From Flagellimonas profundi (GTDB lineage Bacteria; Bacteroidota; Bacteroidia; Flavobacteriales; Flavobacteriaceae), in NCBI RefSeq assembly GCF_017313275.1, contig NZ_JAFLNM010000001.1:124001-188000 (forward strand): DNA of 64,000 nt. Direction: 5' to 3'. Below the pieces are notes generated by a model. It had not been told where the DNA came from and did no database searches. It saw nothing but the letters and a program-made list of their open reading frames with translations. Shown here one piece after another: positions 26,582-35,621 of the stretch (position 1 is the stretch's first letter; the number at the start of each line of letters is the position of its first letter). Position numbers and translations under genes: made by a program.

Positions 26582-26716
26582 ATGAGATCCATCCTTGGCA
26601 ATAGCGGCCCGGACCGCAGACCAGTTGTTTTGGCCAGGATCCAATTGGACAGGGATAAAAACCTGTACGATATAATGATCTCCCTTGACATTCATGCATT
26701 CGGCTTTAACATTTAA
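26582..26716 (+). CDS. Possible 44-residue small protein
   Basis: The frame begins MRSILGNSGPDRRPVVLARI and ends FGFNI, three bases after the previous stop and 35 before the methylase-helicase gene. Codon use resembles the neighbours (GGC, GAC, CTG, ATC frequent), so it may be real. No family recognised. Confidence 0.4.
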   Translation: MRSILGNSGPDRRPVVLARIQLDRDKNLYDIMISLDIHAFGFNI

Positions 26717-26751
26717 AAGAACATAGCACTATGGCATTACAACCTTAAAAC

Positions 26752-29700
26752 ATGGGTAACAACCCCTACAGGGCCGACCTTAATGGACGGTCCAAAAAAT
26801 TCCTTAACTCACGATCTATGAAATACTCAAAAAAGAAATATCTGGACTTTATGGTCCGGACCATTGACGCATTGCGAAATTCGGACACCCTCGGGCATAC
26901 GTTCATCAACAATCCAGGGTTCGGCAACATTTTCGACATCCTCAAAAATGAAAAATACCGGGAACGGTTTTTAGGTGCATTGAACCAATATGTGGGCGAT
27001 ACGTATACGGATACCCTTGTGGACAGCCTAAAAAAGGGCTCACTGAACTCGTTCTATACCCCAGTGCCCGTAATCCGGGCCATGATGGAATTTTTGGCCG
27101 GGATACCCGACTTTTCCCCAGGGACCATTTTGGAGCCCAGTGCGGGGAACGGGTTGATCATCAGGGAACTGTTGCACCGATATCCCAAGGCCAGGGTCAC
27201 GGCCTTTGAAAAGGAGATCCTGACCGCACGGATCTTGGAACATAATTTCAAGCACAGGGACAATGTTCGGGTGTTCGGCATCCCATTTGAGGGTATCGGC
27301 CAGAGCGATGCCACCAAAAGTTATGATCTGGTCATCAGCAACATCCCCTTTGGTGCCAACAAGGTCTTCGATCCCGACCTTGCAGGCCATCCGTTAAGGG
27401 ACGGGCTTACCAGCAATGTCCATAGCTACTTTGTCCATAAAAGTCTGGCATTGGCCAAACCAGAGGGATTGGTGGTATTGATATGTACCAAGAATTTCCT
27501 TGATAAGGCAAAATATGGGCAAATCCGTGAAGATGTCATTAAGGACAATGATTTTTTGGGTGGGGTCAGGTTGCCGGACAATGCCTTTGAGCAGGAAAAC
27601 ACCTCGGTGATCGCCGATATCCTGGTCTTCCAAAAAAGCCGTGCCAAGAACCCATCCTTGGAACAGGGGGAAAGGAACCGACTTTTCATGGGAACGGCAA
27701 AGGTCGATTTTGAAGGCAACGAAATCCAAATGAATGCCTATTTTGATGCCCATCCCGAAAATATCCTGGGGACCATGGAACCGGGAGGGCTTTATGATCG
27801 TTCCGATTATACCGTAAAGAACCCCAATAATATTGCCACTATCGAACCCGCCATAAGGGAAGCCTTGTTGACCTTAAGGTCATCGATTACCAAATCAAGG
27901 ACAGTAACGGAGAAAAAAACGGATATGGCCGCTGTGCCTAGAAACCCTCAACAGTCATATGAAGGCCCATTAAGACCGGGCAGCCTAATCGTAGCGGAAC
28001 AAAAAATTGCAAAGATTACCGATTCCGGCCAGTATTACTACTTGAAGACCAAACCGGCCGAGTTCGATAAACTGACCAAGATCATCTCCTTACGGGACAC
28101 CTATGTAAAGCTGTTGGATCCCAAGGTCGTAGATGGACAGAAAATCTGGGAGGACCTGAACTATCAATACGACGTGTTCCTTTTCCAATACGGGAACCTG
28201 AACGACAAGGCCAATTACCATTTAGTGACCCTAGATGTCCAGGGACCTTTGATACTGGCATTGGAAAGCCCTGAACAAGGGACTTTTGCCAAGGGCCAAT
28301 TTCTTTTGACCCCCTGGGCCCCACAAGTGGAAGAAAGCCCCGAACGGTTGACCCTACAGGATGCCATTTATTTTTCCCTGAACCGGTACAATCGGATCGA
28401 TATCGATGCCATTGCCGGGCTTACGGACAAGCCGAATGAAACCGTGATCAGGGAATCCCTTTCCAAGGGCCTGTTGTTTATCGACCCGACCGAAGATGGG
28501 TGCAGGCTTGCCCCAAAATATCTGTTTGTGTCCGGTGTCATCCATAAAAAGATACAATGGTACCGGAACAACGATTTTGGGGAGTTCCGTTCCTTTGTGG
28601 ACAAGGACATCCTCTCCCGGTCCATTTTGGAACTGGAAAAGGTCAACCCGCCGATTACCCCGTTCGAGGATCTCGATGTCAAGATCCATGAGCCCTGGTT
28701 TCCCATTGAGGTGACCCAATCCTTTATTTTCGACACCTATGGTACATTGGCACACATAAGCTACAATGAGACCACTTCAAAATACATGGTCAAGATCGAA
28801 AAATACGACTATGCGAGCGTCAAAAAGTTTTACGTCAGTTCCGAACACCGATACTACGGTTTCAAGGACATCCTGGAAGGTGTCCTGAACTCGACCATAC
28901 CCTATATATCAAAAGGGTCCGGGGATTTTAAAAGGACCGACAAGACCAAGATGCAGGAGGTGAACATAAAGTTTGAGATCCTATACAGGGAATTCAACGA
29001 ATATGTGATCGGGAACAGTGAACTCAAAAAGTCGTTGGAGTTCCAATTTTATTCCATTTATGATGCCAAGATCATGCCCAAATATGATGGGAGCTATCTG
29101 GAGTTCCAGGGATTGAGACACTTTGAACCCTACAGTAGTCAAAAAGACACCGTGGCCGGGATCATCATCAACCAAGGTCTCCTGGTCAATAAGGAGGTCG
29201 GTTTCGGAAAGACCCTGGATATGGCACTTTCCACCGAAAAACTCCGTGAACTCGGCCTGTCCAAAAGGACGGTGATCATCGGCCTGAGATCGACGGTGGT
29301 ACAGTTGGAAAAGGAGTTCCGCAATGCCTTTCCCCAAATGAAACTGTTGGTGGCCAACGACAGGGAGGTGGCGGGACTCCAGAAAAGGAACGCCTTTTTT
29401 GCCAAGGTCGTCTCCCAACGTCCCGATGTGGTATTGATGAGCCACGATACCTTCAAGTTCATACCCCAGTCCCCCGAGATCATCAAGGAAATCATCCAAG
29501 AGGAACTGGACAATCTGGAAAAGGACCTGGGAGTGATCTATGAGAACAAGTACGATATCAATAAAAGGGTACTGAAGGGGCTGGAGATACGAAAGGAAAA
29601 CCTGGAGGCACAGCTCCAGAACATTTACCACCAGATCGAAAAAGGAAAGGACAGGATATTGACCTTTGACCAATTGGGATTTGAGCATATCATGGTCGAC

Positions 29701-31689
29701 GAGTCCCATAAGTTCAAGAACCTGATGTACACCACCAGGCATTCCAGGGTGGCAGGCCTGAACACCAGTACCGGATCTGAAAGGAGCAAAAACCTGTACA
29801 CGGCGATCAGGACCCTCCAAAGATCCAGAGGGAAAGACTTTCAGGCCACTTTTCTATCGGGCACGCCCATCTCCAATTCCATAACCGAGGTGTACGTCCT
29901 GTTCAAGTACCTGATCCCGGAAAGGCTCAAGGAAATGAACATAGCCTCCTTTGACCAATGGGCCCAGGTTTTCGCCAATAAATCCTATGAGTTCGAGCCC
30001 ACGGTCTCGGGGGACTATAAGGTCCGTGAGCGGTTCCGCTCCTTCAAGAAGATGAAGCTGTTGTCCACCCTGTACAATGAAATTTCCATCATCGTCAACG
30101 CACGGACCCACCATATCGATCGGCCCAAAGCGGTGATGGATGTACATACCATCAAGCCCACCGAGGGCCAATTGGCCTATTTTGAACAAATAAAGACCTT
30201 TCTTGGAACAGGGAACAGTGACCATCTGTATGGCAACAAGACCTATACCGAGGATCAAAAGGGGGCACTTTCCCTGATTGCGCTGCACCATATGCGGCAT
30301 GCCTCCATCGATCCCAGATTGCTCAACCCCGATCTGGAGGATCCCGGGGAGGCCAAATTGCGAATCATCGCCCGTGAGGTCTATCGGACCTATACCGAGA
30401 GCAACGATTTTAAAGGTACCCAGGCGATTTTTTCCGATCTGGGCACCCCAAAGGACACCTTTAACGTTTATTCGGAGATCAAGCGGATCTTGACCGAGGA
30501 ATTTGATGTCCCGTCCGAAGAGGTGGTGTTCATCCACGATTTCAAGACCGATGGAAAAAGGCTCCAATGCTTTGATGACCTGAACTCCGGCAAGTACCGT
30601 ATCATCATTGGCTCCACGGAAAAATTGGGAACAGGAACCAATATCCAGCGAAGGATGGTCAGGATCCACCATGTCGATATTCCCCATCGGCCCACGGACG
30701 TGGACCAGCGTAACGGAAGGGGCGCAAGGAAAGGGAATGAAATGGCCAAAAAATATTGGGACAATAAGGTCACCATCTCCTTTTATATCGTCGAGAACTC
30801 CACCGATGCCCTGATGCTCAATAATGTCAATACCAAAAAGAACTTTATCGAACAGATCACCAATGGAACCATCCAGTTCAACAGACTGGACATGGGCCCA
30901 GTGGACGACAACGGGTCCATCGATTACAAGACCCTGTTGGCCGTGGCCAAGAACGACCCGCTCTTTCTGGAAAAGGAACAACTGGGCAAGAGGCTGGAAG
31001 AGCTTCAACTGGAACGATCCATCTTCAAGCGTAACAGGCTTGAAGCGGAGAACAACATCCGGTTCCATTCCAGGGAGAGGGAAAAGGTATCGAAGAACAT
31101 TGAAAAGCTCGAAAGGGACCTGCCGATATGGCAATTGATGGAAAGCAAGGAAACTTATTATGGACTTGTCAGGGATGCTATGGAGCTTCCATCAAATGCC
31201 CAGGATACGGATATTGGACAGGCCATTATCGATTTTTTTCAGAAGCACAATGGCATGGCTTCGGAACACCAGGTCCTAAAGATGGATGGGGCGAGGCTGT
31301 GCATCAGGATAGAGGATGTGGAGACCCATTCCCTATTTGTCCGGACCGACAATGCGACCTATGGACATGGGGCCAGACGAATCGTTACGAACCCCAAGAG
31401 TGTTGCCGATTACATGTACAATGCCCTTTCCAAGGTTCCCCGGTCAATTAAGGACCAAAAGGAACTGGCCCTTGACCATGGACACCACATTACCGCCAAC
31501 CAAAAGATCTTGGACCTTGATTTTGATAAATCGGACGAACTCAAGGAGGTGGAAACAAGAATGGAACAGATCAACGATGAACTGGACAAAAAGTTCGATG
31601 TGGATATTACTGATAAGGAAAAAGAACCTGAAAAATCGGTAATCTCCCATTCGGAGTCCTTGGATGTAGGGACGGGCCGATCATTATGA
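26752..31689 (+). CDS. Giant N6-adenine methylase-like and SNF2-type helicase protein (BmhA/DarB-like)
   Basis: 1645 residues. The N-terminus holds a methyltransferase fold: an AdoMet-binding LEPSAGNGLIIREL near residue 127 and a catalytic motif VISNIPFGAN near residue 197, where NIPF stands for the usual NPPY/F. The second half is an SF2/SNF2 helicase: EVGFGKTLDMA (Walker A, near 815), VDESHKFKN (motif II, near 983), LSGTPISNS (motif III, near 1037), GSTEKLGTGTNIQ (motif V) and DQRNGRGARKGN (motif VI, near 1322). A coiled-coil tail follows. Similar proteins are carried by CTnDOT-like elements and by phage P1 (DarB), where they protect entering DNA from restriction. Antirestriction is therefore likely here. 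The changed catalytic motif leaves methylation activity unproven. Confidence 0.88.
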   Translation: MGNNPYRADLNGRSKKFLNSRSMKYSKKKYLDFMVRTIDALRNSDTLGHTFINNPGFGNIFDILKNEKYRERFLGALNQYVGDTYTDTLVDSLKKGSLNSFYTPVPVIRAMMEFLAGIPDFSPGTILEPSAGNGLIIRELLHRYPKARVTAFEKEILTARILEHNFKHRDNVRVFGIPFEGIGQSDATKSYDLVISNIPFGANKVFDPDLAGHPLRDGLTSNVHSYFVHKSLALAKPEGLVVLICTKNFLDKAKYGQIREDVIKDNDFLGGVRLPDNAFEQENTSVIADILVFQKSRAKNPSLEQGERNRLFMGTAKVDFEGNEIQMNAYFDAHPENILGTMEPGGLYDRSDYTVKNPNNIATIEPAIREALLTLRSSITKSRTVTEKKTDMAAVPRNPQQSYEGPLRPGSLIVAEQKIAKITDSGQYYYLKTKPAEFDKLTKIISLRDTYVKLLDPKVVDGQKIWEDLNYQYDVFLFQYGNLNDKANYHLVTLDVQGPLILALESPEQGTFAKGQFLLTPWAPQVEESPERLTLQDAIYFSLNRYNRIDIDAIAGLTDKPNETVIRESLSKGLLFIDPTEDGCRLAPKYLFVSGVIHKKIQWYRNNDFGEFRSFVDKDILSRSILELEKVNPPITPFEDLDVKIHEPWFPIEVTQSFIFDTYGTLAHISYNETTSKYMVKIEKYDYASVKKFYVSSEHRYYGFKDILEGVLNSTIPYISKGSGDFKRTDKTKMQEVNIKFEILYREFNEYVIGNSELKKSLEFQFYSIYDAKIMPKYDGSYLEFQGLRHFEPYSSQKDTVAGIIINQGLLVNKEVGFGKTLDMALSTEKLRELGLSKRTVIIGLRSTVVQLEKEFRNAFPQMKLLVANDREVAGLQKRNAFFAKVVSQRPDVVLMSHDTFKFIPQSPEIIKEIIQEELDNLEKDLGVIYENKYDINKRVLKGLEIRKENLEAQLQNIYHQIEKGKDRILTFDQLGFEHIMVDESHKFKNLMYTTRHSRVAGLNTSTGSERSKNLYTAIRTLQRSRGKDFQATFLSGTPISNSITEVYVLFKYLIPERLKEMNIASFDQWAQVFANKSYEFEPTVSGDYKVRERFRSFKKMKLLSTLYNEISIIVNARTHHIDRPKAVMDVHTIKPTEGQLAYFEQIKTFLGTGNSDHLYGNKTYTEDQKGALSLIALHHMRHASIDPRLLNPDLEDPGEAKLRIIAREVYRTYTESNDFKGTQAIFSDLGTPKDTFNVYSEIKRILTEEFDVPSEEVVFIHDFKTDGKRLQCFDDLNSGKYRIIIGSTEKLGTGTNIQRRMVRIHHVDIPHRPTDVDQRNGRGARKGNEMAKKYWDNKVTISFYIVENSTDALMLNNVNTKKNFIEQITNGTIQFNRLDMGPVDDNGSIDYKTLLAVAKNDPLFLEKEQLGKRLEELQLERSIFKRNRLEAENNIRFHSREREKVSKNIEKLERDLPIWQLMESKETYYGLVRDAMELPSNAQDTDIGQAIIDFFQKHNGMASEHQVLKMDGARLCIRIEDVETHSLFVRTDNATYGHGARRIVTNPKSVADYMYNALSKVPRSIKDQKELALDHGHHITANQKILDLDFDKSDELKEVETRMEQINDELDKKFDVDITDKEKEPEKSVISHSESLDVGTGRSL

Positions 31690-31767
31690 ACCGTTCCAAG
31701 GCCATGGTTGCAATTTTATACCCTCGGGTACAATACCAAATGGTAAAAAAGCCTTCATGGAAAATTA

Positions 31768-31798
31768 TTGTAACAAATATTTGCTAAATTTGTTACAA
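31768..31798 (+). promoter_or_regulatory. Operator and promoter of the AbiE toxin-antitoxin operon
   Basis: A perfect inverted repeat TTGTAACAAAT - 9 bases - ATTTGTTACAA lies 10 bases before the abiEi start. Its right half contains TAAATTTG (31785-31792), a match to the TAnnTTTG -7 box, so binding would block RNA polymerase. AbiEi proteins are known to bind inverted repeats in their own promoters. This also shows that the upstream ATG at 31757 cannot be the start. Confidence 0.75.
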
Positions 31799-31807
31799 AA
31801 TAAGCCT

Positions 31808-32410
31808 ATGGAGAGTATCGAGTCCAAAATAAAGAAAAGTATTTCCAGGAAGAAACGGGGAGAGCTATTGTTCCCTGACGACTTTCGGGGGCTGGGTTCA
31901 TCCGAAGCGGTACGTTTGGCCCTCCATAGATTGGAAAAGGAAGGTTATGTACAAAGGGTGGCCCAGGGAATCTATGCGCGTCCCAAAATAAGCAAATATG
32001 CAGGGGAGGTATTGCCAACGGCGGAGGAAATCGCAATGGCCATAGCCAAAAGGGACAAGATTAGGTTGGTGCCCACCGGGGCATATGCCCTAAGTGCGCT
32101 GGGGCTCAGTACACAAGTGCCCATGAAACTTGTCTTTCTTACCGATGGAGCCCCCAGGGAAATAAAACTGGGCAAACGAAGTATAAAACTGAAGAAGACC
32201 ACCCCCAAGAATCTATCGGCCAAGGGCGGGATAAGCAGATTGGTGATACAGGCCCTCCGTGAAATTGGAAAGGACAGATTAACGGAAGAGGAGGAAGCAA
32301 AAATCATGGCCCTTTTGAAAAAAGAAGACCAAAAGGACCTGCTCCATGATATAGAACTGGCACCGGTATGGATACAGAAAATTATGGAAAAGAGCTTGGA
32401 CAATGGATAA
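31808..32410 (+). CDS. abiEi: AbiEi antitoxin (DUF6088-type)
   Basis: A 200-residue antitoxin and autorepressor of a type IV toxin-antitoxin pair. The N-terminus is a winged helix (KRGELLFPDDFRGLGSSEAV, LHRLEKEGYVQRVAQGIYA). The rest is the AbiEi C-terminal domain (VPTGAYALSALGLSTQVPMKLVFLTDG in pieces). I chose the ATG at 31808 because the earlier in-frame ATG precedes the promoter. It overlaps abiEii by 8 bases, the usual coupling. AbiE systems stabilise mobile elements and abort phage infection. Confidence 0.88.
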   Translation: MESIESKIKKSISRKKRGELLFPDDFRGLGSSEAVRLALHRLEKEGYVQRVAQGIYARPKISKYAGEVLPTAEEIAMAIAKRDKIRLVPTGAYALSALGLSTQVPMKLVFLTDGAPREIKLGKRSIKLKKTTPKNLSAKGGISRLVIQALREIGKDRLTEEEEAKIMALLKKEDQKDLLHDIELAPVWIQKIMEKSLDNG

Positions 32411-33440
32411 AACCACATTTTACAACATCCCCAAAGAGGATAAACTGGCCATCTATCAAAATGTAGGGAACAGAACGGGAGTGCCCGATTTTGCAGTTGA
32501 AAAGGACTGGTGGGTCGTCCATACATTGAGGACGATCTTTGAAATGGGAATAGGTGAACATTTGGTGTTCAAGGGCGGGACATCCTTGAGCAAGGCATGG
32601 AAACAGATAGAACGGTTCAGCGAGGATATTGACCTCGCCGTTGACCGTAGTTTTTTTGGGTATTCCGGGGAACTATCAAAAAAACAGCTCACGAAACTCA
32701 GGAAAGAAACAAGTTCCTATATTTCAGGGGAATTCTACCCTGAACTGCAAAGACGGTTCACGGAGAACGGATTCAATGATGTCGGTTTCAATATCGTTCC
32801 CGCCGAATCAAGCGACCAAGATCCACGTATCATAGAAATCTACTATCCCCATATCACCAAATCCCCCGGATACATACAGCTAAGGGTCCAGGTCGAGATC
32901 GGTTGCCGTTCCCTAAGGGAACCTTTTAGCCCCAAACCGATAAGTTCCTTTGTGGATGAACAATATCCCGATGCCGAATTCATGGAGCCTCCGGTGATGG
33001 TCCCATCCGTAACGCCCGAAAGGACTTTTTTGGAAAAACTGTTCCTTTTGCACGAGGAATTCCAACGTCCCAAGGAAAAGATAAGGGTGGACAGGCTTAG
33101 CCGCCACCTTTATGATATCTATCAATTGGCGAAAACGGAATTTGCGACCAATGCCATCCATGACATAGGATTATATGAAACCATTGTCAGCCACAGATAT
33201 GTGTTCACAAGACTTGGCGGGGTGGATTATAACCTGCACCAACCCCAGACTATACAGCCCATCCCGCCATCGGATCTCGAAGAAGCTTGGCAGGCCGATT
33301 ATAGGACAATGCAGGAACAGATGATTTATGGGGATTCCCCGACGTACAAAGATCTGATACAAGGAATCCATGGTTTTTTAGAAAAGATGAATGCCTTGGA
33401 TTGGAAAATAAAATTGGAATTTTCCCCTCCCAAAAAATAA
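32403..33440 (+). CDS. abiEii: AbiEii nucleotidyltransferase toxin
   Basis: A 345-residue toxin with the nucleotidyltransferase core VFKGGTSLSKAW (residues 57-68) and SEDIDLAVD (77-85), supplying the GG/S and D-x-D catalytic residues, then the family motifs TPERTFLEKLFLLHEE and RLSRHLYDIYQL. Family members transfer nucleotides to RNA targets (tRNA has been shown for a relative). The antitoxin gene immediately upstream overlaps it. All active-site residues expected are present, so it should be functional. Confidence 0.92.
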   Translation: MDKTTFYNIPKEDKLAIYQNVGNRTGVPDFAVEKDWWVVHTLRTIFEMGIGEHLVFKGGTSLSKAWKQIERFSEDIDLAVDRSFFGYSGELSKKQLTKLRKETSSYISGEFYPELQRRFTENGFNDVGFNIVPAESSDQDPRIIEIYYPHITKSPGYIQLRVQVEIGCRSLREPFSPKPISSFVDEQYPDAEFMEPPVMVPSVTPERTFLEKLFLLHEEFQRPKEKIRVDRLSRHLYDIYQLAKTEFATNAIHDIGLYETIVSHRYVFTRLGGVDYNLHQPQTIQPIPPSDLEEAWQADYRTMQEQMIYGDSPTYKDLIQGIHGFLEKMNALDWKIKLEFSPPKK

Positions 33441-33682
33441 GAACAGAATGGGCAGGATTACCATAATGAAGTATTTTTTATGCTGTCATCCCTGTTCCTG
33501 CGGAAGTTGAAGACCCTTCCCTTCGGTCCGGGCGTTCAACCCCCTCGGAACCGGGCATAAAAGCAAGCGGGCGAAAAAACGCCCACTTGCATTTATCTTC
33601 CCACCGCTCGGATCATTCTTTTCCCTACCCATAAAATGGGACAACGACCCCTGTCGACCCATGGATGCTGTCATGGGACATG
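33441..33682. other. Structured intergenic region with several hairpins
   Basis: No gene in 33441-33822. It holds an 11-base stem with one mismatch (33563-33590), CCCAT-AAA-ATGGG (33628-33640) and CCCATG-8 bases-CATGGG (33658-33677), then a clear terminator. The decamer atgctgtcat occurs twice (33479 and 33663). Could be a structured RNA, a single-strand origin or a row of terminators. Confidence 0.5.
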
Positions 33683-33704
33683 GCACCCTGACGGGTGCTT
33701 TTTT
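33683..33704 (+). terminator. Intrinsic terminator between the abiE operon and the PRTRC cluster
   Basis: GCACCC-TGAC-GGGTGC followed by six T, on the plus strand. It insulates the PRTRC genes from the abiE transcript. Confidence 0.85.
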
Positions 33705-33822
33705 GTGGAAAGGGAGGAAGAAGAAAAGGGTGGATATTTCCTCGGATTATCCTGCCCTACCCACCCCCTGATCGTATATTTACAATAGTTAATCAATTGT
33801 AAAACAGTTAAATACATCGTTT

Positions 33823-34323
33823 ATGAACCAATTTTTTTCATCCCTTGAAAAAACGGGGGTACGACAGTTGGGGCTGAGCATCACCTTTTCCGATGGAGAA
33901 GTATCGGTGTCCGTACTGCCCAAGAGCCATGCCGATGACAAGGGACTGAAATCCCTAAGACCATTGAGCCTACGAGCAAGCGTTGAGGAAATGGACAACA
34001 AGTTCTTCGAGGCCGTCCAAAGACCATTGGAGCGCACAAAGACCATGTTCGACAGCGTGGAGGCCTATGAGGCATCCCTGAAGGCTTCCGAGGGCAGAAC
34101 GGCAAAGGCCAAGAAACAAAAGGAATCTTTGGGCAAGAAGACCACCGCCTTGCAGAACCTTATCAAGGAAAAGGACTTCAACCCGATGAAAGACCATGAG
34201 AGGGCGATCAAGGCTGCCAAGGAGATCTTGGCTATTGACCCCGAGAACAAAGAGGCCAAAAAGGTCTTGGAGCAGATGTCCCAATATGAATCACCAAACC
34301 TTTTCCAAGATGCAGATCGCTAA
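33823..34323 (+). CDS. PRTRC system protein E
   Basis: A 166-residue protein that matches PRTRC-E: N-terminal strands (LGLSITFSDGEVSVSVLPK), a central acidic/helical part and a C-terminal helix-loop with the conserved LAIDPENKEAKKVLEQ. It opens the PRTRC cluster and overlaps the next gene by 14 bases. Its function is unknown. PRTRC clusters are typically plasmid-borne, so finding one in an ICE suggests replication or stability functions of the excised form. Confidence 0.8.
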   Translation: MNQFFSSLEKTGVRQLGLSITFSDGEVSVSVLPKSHADDKGLKSLRPLSLRASVEEMDNKFFEAVQRPLERTKTMFDSVEAYEASLKASEGRTAKAKKQKESLGKKTTALQNLIKEKDFNPMKDHERAIKAAKEILAIDPENKEAKKVLEQMSQYESPNLFQDADR

Positions 34324-34528
34324 CATAACACGAAAGTACCTTTTCCTGAACGGTAACAGGGAAAAGATCGAACTGGAGGATATCGACCCCGAAATGGGAC
34401 ATGAAAGGATCATGGAGCATTATTCCGCACTATATCCCGAACTGACCAATGCCAATGTCATGGACAAGGGCATTATCGATGGGTTCCATGAGGTGCACTT
34501 CCAATTATTGGCGGGAACCAAAGGTTGA
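34310..34528 (+). CDS. PRTRC system protein C (ubiquitin-like beta-grasp)
   Basis: A 72-residue protein, MQIANITRKYLFL onwards, with the pattern strand-strand-helix (MGHERIMEHYSALYPELTNA)-strands typical of small beta-grasp proteins. Its C-terminus LLAGTKG ends in glycine, as required for adenylation by an E1-like enzyme. ATG 34310 is the start; upstream frame extension lies over the PRTRC-E gene. Read with the E2-like and E1-like genes downstream, it is the probable modifier of a ubiquitin-like system. Confidence 0.75.
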   Translation: MQIANITRKYLFLNGNREKIELEDIDPEMGHERIMEHYSALYPELTNANVMDKGIIDGFHEVHFQLLAGTKG

Positions 34529-34532
34529 TGAT

Positions 34533-34712
34533 ATGAACGTGGATGAATTTTTAAACAAGGGAAAATGTACAACACCATCAAAGACCATCACCTCACGGGA
34601 ACTCACGGAGTTTCACAACGACCTGTTCAGGGCGTTCCAACAGGACAGCCACCGTACAGGGACAAGGCGGATGAAGGCATTGTCAAAAAGAACGGACTGC
34701 TTCCTGACGTGA
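34533..34712 (+). CDS. Small unknown protein in the PRTRC cluster, 59 residues
   Basis: Starts MNVDEFLNKGKCTTPSK four bases after the PRTRC-C stop. Basic, with an amphipathic helix (ELTEFHNDLFRAFQQD). No family recognised. A longer upstream reading overlaps PRTRC-C and is discounted. Confidence 0.5.
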   Translation: MNVDEFLNKGKCTTPSKTITSRELTEFHNDLFRAFQQDSHRTGTRRMKALSKRTDCFLT

Positions 34713-34729
34713 ATGTATGGCCCATTGCC

Positions 34730-35620
34730 ATGAACGATATATCGGAAAAGTATTCAGGGGACGGACTTCGCCAATTGGCAGGGCTGATGGTGGAGGTTAC
34801 CCGAAAGTTCACGGGGAGCATCAATTCTTGGAGGTTCGATGAAAGGGACAGTCTGCAAGACCTTATTCTCAGATGTGCGAACAGGCTCAGGGACAGGGCA
34901 AGGGTCGATCTTATCGATGTATGTCGCAATTGCGATGGGGAGTTGGAACTTGACCTGAAACGGTACATAGGGAACAAGGGCAATATCTACTGTATCAACC
35001 TAAAGCCATTGTACGGGATGAAGCGCAAGAACAGAAAATTGTTCGATATACTCCTATCCTTTATCAAGGGACTTCCCTTTGATTCGATCTTTGATACGTG
35101 CGAGGACAGGATCGATTGGATATGGACTTTTTTGATCGAGGAAATGGAATATTGCAGGGAAGCCCACAATGAGGATTATGGGGAGAGATTGAAAGGTTCA
35201 GTTGATTTCCTGAGTCGCTACGAAAGGAAATACAACGACTTTCAAGTAAGGGACTGGAAATCCAGATTGGAAAGCTACAGACCCAAAAGGGAGGTGTACA
35301 AGAAACTAAAGGAACTCCTTTTGGCCTCGGAAAGATTGGATTTTCAGGTGGTACAACGGATCTCCGTCCGTGATGGATATGAGAGCATGGTCGATTTTTA
35401 CCATACGTTCTTGATAACCGATGATGACGAGAGCGAATTTACCCGATCGTACATCAATATGCTCAATGATTGCTCCAACGAGTACGACCTGCTCTCCACC
35501 TATGCCCATGCGACTGTTAGCAATGATGGGATGGGGGCATTTGAGGAAGGACTGGAGGAAAAACTGAAGGAAGTGGAAAACTTTATTTGTGAACTGAACG
35601 AACTGATAGAACGGATTTGA
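34730..35620 (+). CDS. PRTRC-cluster protein, possibly PRTRC-F-like
   Basis: A 296-residue largely helical protein starting MNDISEKYSGDGLRQLAGLM. The reading frame is open back to 34565, but that part is out of phase with the 59-residue gene and looks non-coding, so ATG 34730 is preferred. It contains several conserved-looking aromatic/charged segments (RIDWIWTFLIEEMEY, YERKYNDFQVRDWKSRL) and an acidic coiled-coil tail. It occupies the place of PRTRC-F in known clusters; similarity is by position rather than motif. Confidence 0.6.
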   Translation: MNDISEKYSGDGLRQLAGLMVEVTRKFTGSINSWRFDERDSLQDLILRCANRLRDRARVDLIDVCRNCDGELELDLKRYIGNKGNIYCINLKPLYGMKRKNRKLFDILLSFIKGLPFDSIFDTCEDRIDWIWTFLIEEMEYCREAHNEDYGERLKGSVDFLSRYERKYNDFQVRDWKSRLESYRPKREVYKKLKELLLASERLDFQVVQRISVRDGYESMVDFYHTFLITDDDESEFTRSYINMLNDCSNEYDLLSTYAHATVSNDGMGAFEEGLEEKLKEVENFICELNELIERI

Positions 35621-35621
35621 T

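Noticed and set aside
29854..31134. 426-codon minus-strand frame opposite the methylase-helicase
   Set aside because: Antisense shadow of conserved helicase motifs; no motif or promoter of its own.
31757..31807. Upstream ATG of abiEi giving a 217-residue protein
   Set aside because: It lies before and inside the promoter and operator, so it would not be in the mRNA.
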